Source of the DNA: Circinella minor
Lineage: Eukaryota > Mucoromycota > Mucoromycetes > Mucorales > Lichtheimiaceae
Direction of reading: 5' to 3'
DNA: 44,831 nucleotides
Assembly: GCA_016758965.1 (NCBI GenBank)
Contig: JAEPRB010000294.1
Span: 1-44,831 of the forward strand
Shown here: piece by piece, positions 43,761-44,831 of the stretch
Layout of the letters: every line of letters starts with the position of its first letter
How positions within the stretch are numbered: position 1 is the first letter of the stretch
The notes under the pieces: model-generated
The model's input: the letters and a program-made list of their open reading frames with translations, nothing else
Databases searched by the model: none
Told to the model about the DNA's origin: nothing
Program-made: the position numbers and the translations under genes

Positions 43761-44831
43761 AACTAGGTAGCTGTGAATAACTGTTCTGGAACGAATAGTT
43801 AAGCATGTACAGTAATAAATTCCAACGAGTTTGGTACTCAAGTATACAGATTTATACCAACGCAGGCTTTATCGCTACGAATACACTTTGATTTATTGAA
43901 TTGTGTGCTGACAAGAATTTATGCCTTTCTTTTAATATTCTGCGTATAAACTTTTCTCCATTTCATAAAAGACTTTCTACGTATATATCTTTTATATGTA
44001 TCACTCACCTTCTTTATTCATACGAACATTCCATATTCCATCGTTGTTGCAATTCGGTTTTACATAATCGTTCCTCGTGATTTTTTTTAAAAGCACAACA
44101 GCTGCATATTGGTCACATTTATTTATTTTTTTCAGTCTTTTTTATGGTGAACACAATTGAATGATATTAAAAGGCAACATCATATAAATCATAGTTAACC
44201 TCCTTTCATAAACATTGTATGCTAACAATTATTTAATATAGAGCAATAGTATGTGAGTGGTGAAGCTGAGTAATTGTCCTTGGGTATATTATATTATCAT
44301 TGTTTTTTTTTCGGATCACACATCAAATTTTATAAACGGTTAAGCATAAAGCCAACTTTTACAGTTATGGCTTGATACAATAGTAAAATATGTATCACAC
44401 GTTACGTACTGCATAAATAAACGTATTTTTTTTAAAAAAAGGTTCACTTCATGAATTATACAATTAAAACAATTTGAAGGGGGTTAAAAAAATAAGATCT
44501 ACACAACTAAATTTGTATTTTTTTTCACAATTTTTTACGCGACAGCATACTGCTATGACTACATATAAAAAAAAAAAGCGTGTTTGTTCCTATATTAAAT
44601 AAAATGTTGTTAAGCAACCTATTGTCATGGCAAAATAAAGTCACACACTAATCTTACTTTGACATGGAATGTGGCAATCTATAGTTCTTAAATATCTTGA
44701 TAGTTTTTTTTTTCTTCTGACACGGTTCCCAATTTCACATGATAATAAATATGGTAATAGCATGCTGCGGATTTATCTGGTGTAGATCACCGTTCAGAGC
44801 CTCTTACAGCATAATACAGTAACCAGTTCTA

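Larger units (their letters stand above)
42188..44831. other. 2.6-kb right flank without an intact gene
   Basis: AT-rich DNA with two notable items: the GC-rich hairpin-containing island (42751-42860) and a decayed minus-strand coding relic (about 43046-43760). A T8/A7 tract lies at 44426-44440 and a near-palindrome GTTGTTAAGCAAC at 44606-44618. No other coding-like frame seen. Confidence 0.5.

Overview
The window looks like nuclear DNA from a fungus, most likely an early-diverging Mucoromycota (Mucorales-type) species. It is very AT-rich with long poly-A and poly-T tracts, and its genes are split by short introns (about 50-190 bases, mostly GTAAG-type donors). Proteins carry runs of Gln and Asn encoded by CAA and AAT. 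The gene set is eukaryotic: TAF11, OMA1, sphingosine-1-phosphate lyase, a bromodomain protein, a TRAPP II-type subunit and a UPF0658 Golgi protein. A decayed Ndc10/Crypton-like recombinase gene fits this group. The species is an inference. Exon structures were worked out by eye, and every multi-exon model given keeps the reading frame from start to stop.

Layout, left to right. 1-2184 has no gene. 2185-4614 is a Kelch-BTB protein (Ral2/LZTR1-like). 6602-7023 is a small acidic protein, followed by a possible 51-aa ORF and by OMA1 (7440-8734, minus). 10528-11551 is a DEK_C + SWIB chromatin protein. 12812-13912 is an unrecognised one-membrane-segment protein. 14830-15774 is a 2H phosphoesterase-like protein. 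16751-19140 (minus) is an AT-hook/bromodomain protein that diverges from TAF11 (19327-20472). 21144-22739 is a four-segment LAPTM-like membrane protein. 23367-25236 is a UPF0658-type Golgi membrane protein.

25664 to about 27360 is a frameshifted Ndc10_II/Crypton-type relic, followed by 2 kb of decayed sequence. 29520-30713 is a homocysteine S-methyltransferase. 30950-33645 (minus) is a Trs65-like TRAPP II subunit. After a 2.65-kb gene-poor stretch comes an intronless 'NCxHF' protein (36300-36974), possibly a permuted papain-fold enzyme. A five-exon OCIA-like protein (37495-38122, minus) shares a 157-bp divergent promoter with sphingosine-1-phosphate lyase (38280-40568). An SDR oxidoreductase (40820-42187, minus) converges on the lyase. 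The last 2.6 kb has no intact gene but holds a GC-rich, hairpin-containing island and a decayed minus-strand coding relic.

The genes are ordinary housekeeping functions and form no cluster. The links seen are two divergent gene pairs with very short shared promoters and a recurring T-run/A-run element close to several start codons. I found no rRNA, tRNA or CRISPR array. No clearly novel multi-gene system is visible; the best leads are the NCxHF protein, the shared promoter architecture, the Crypton-type relic and the structured GC island.
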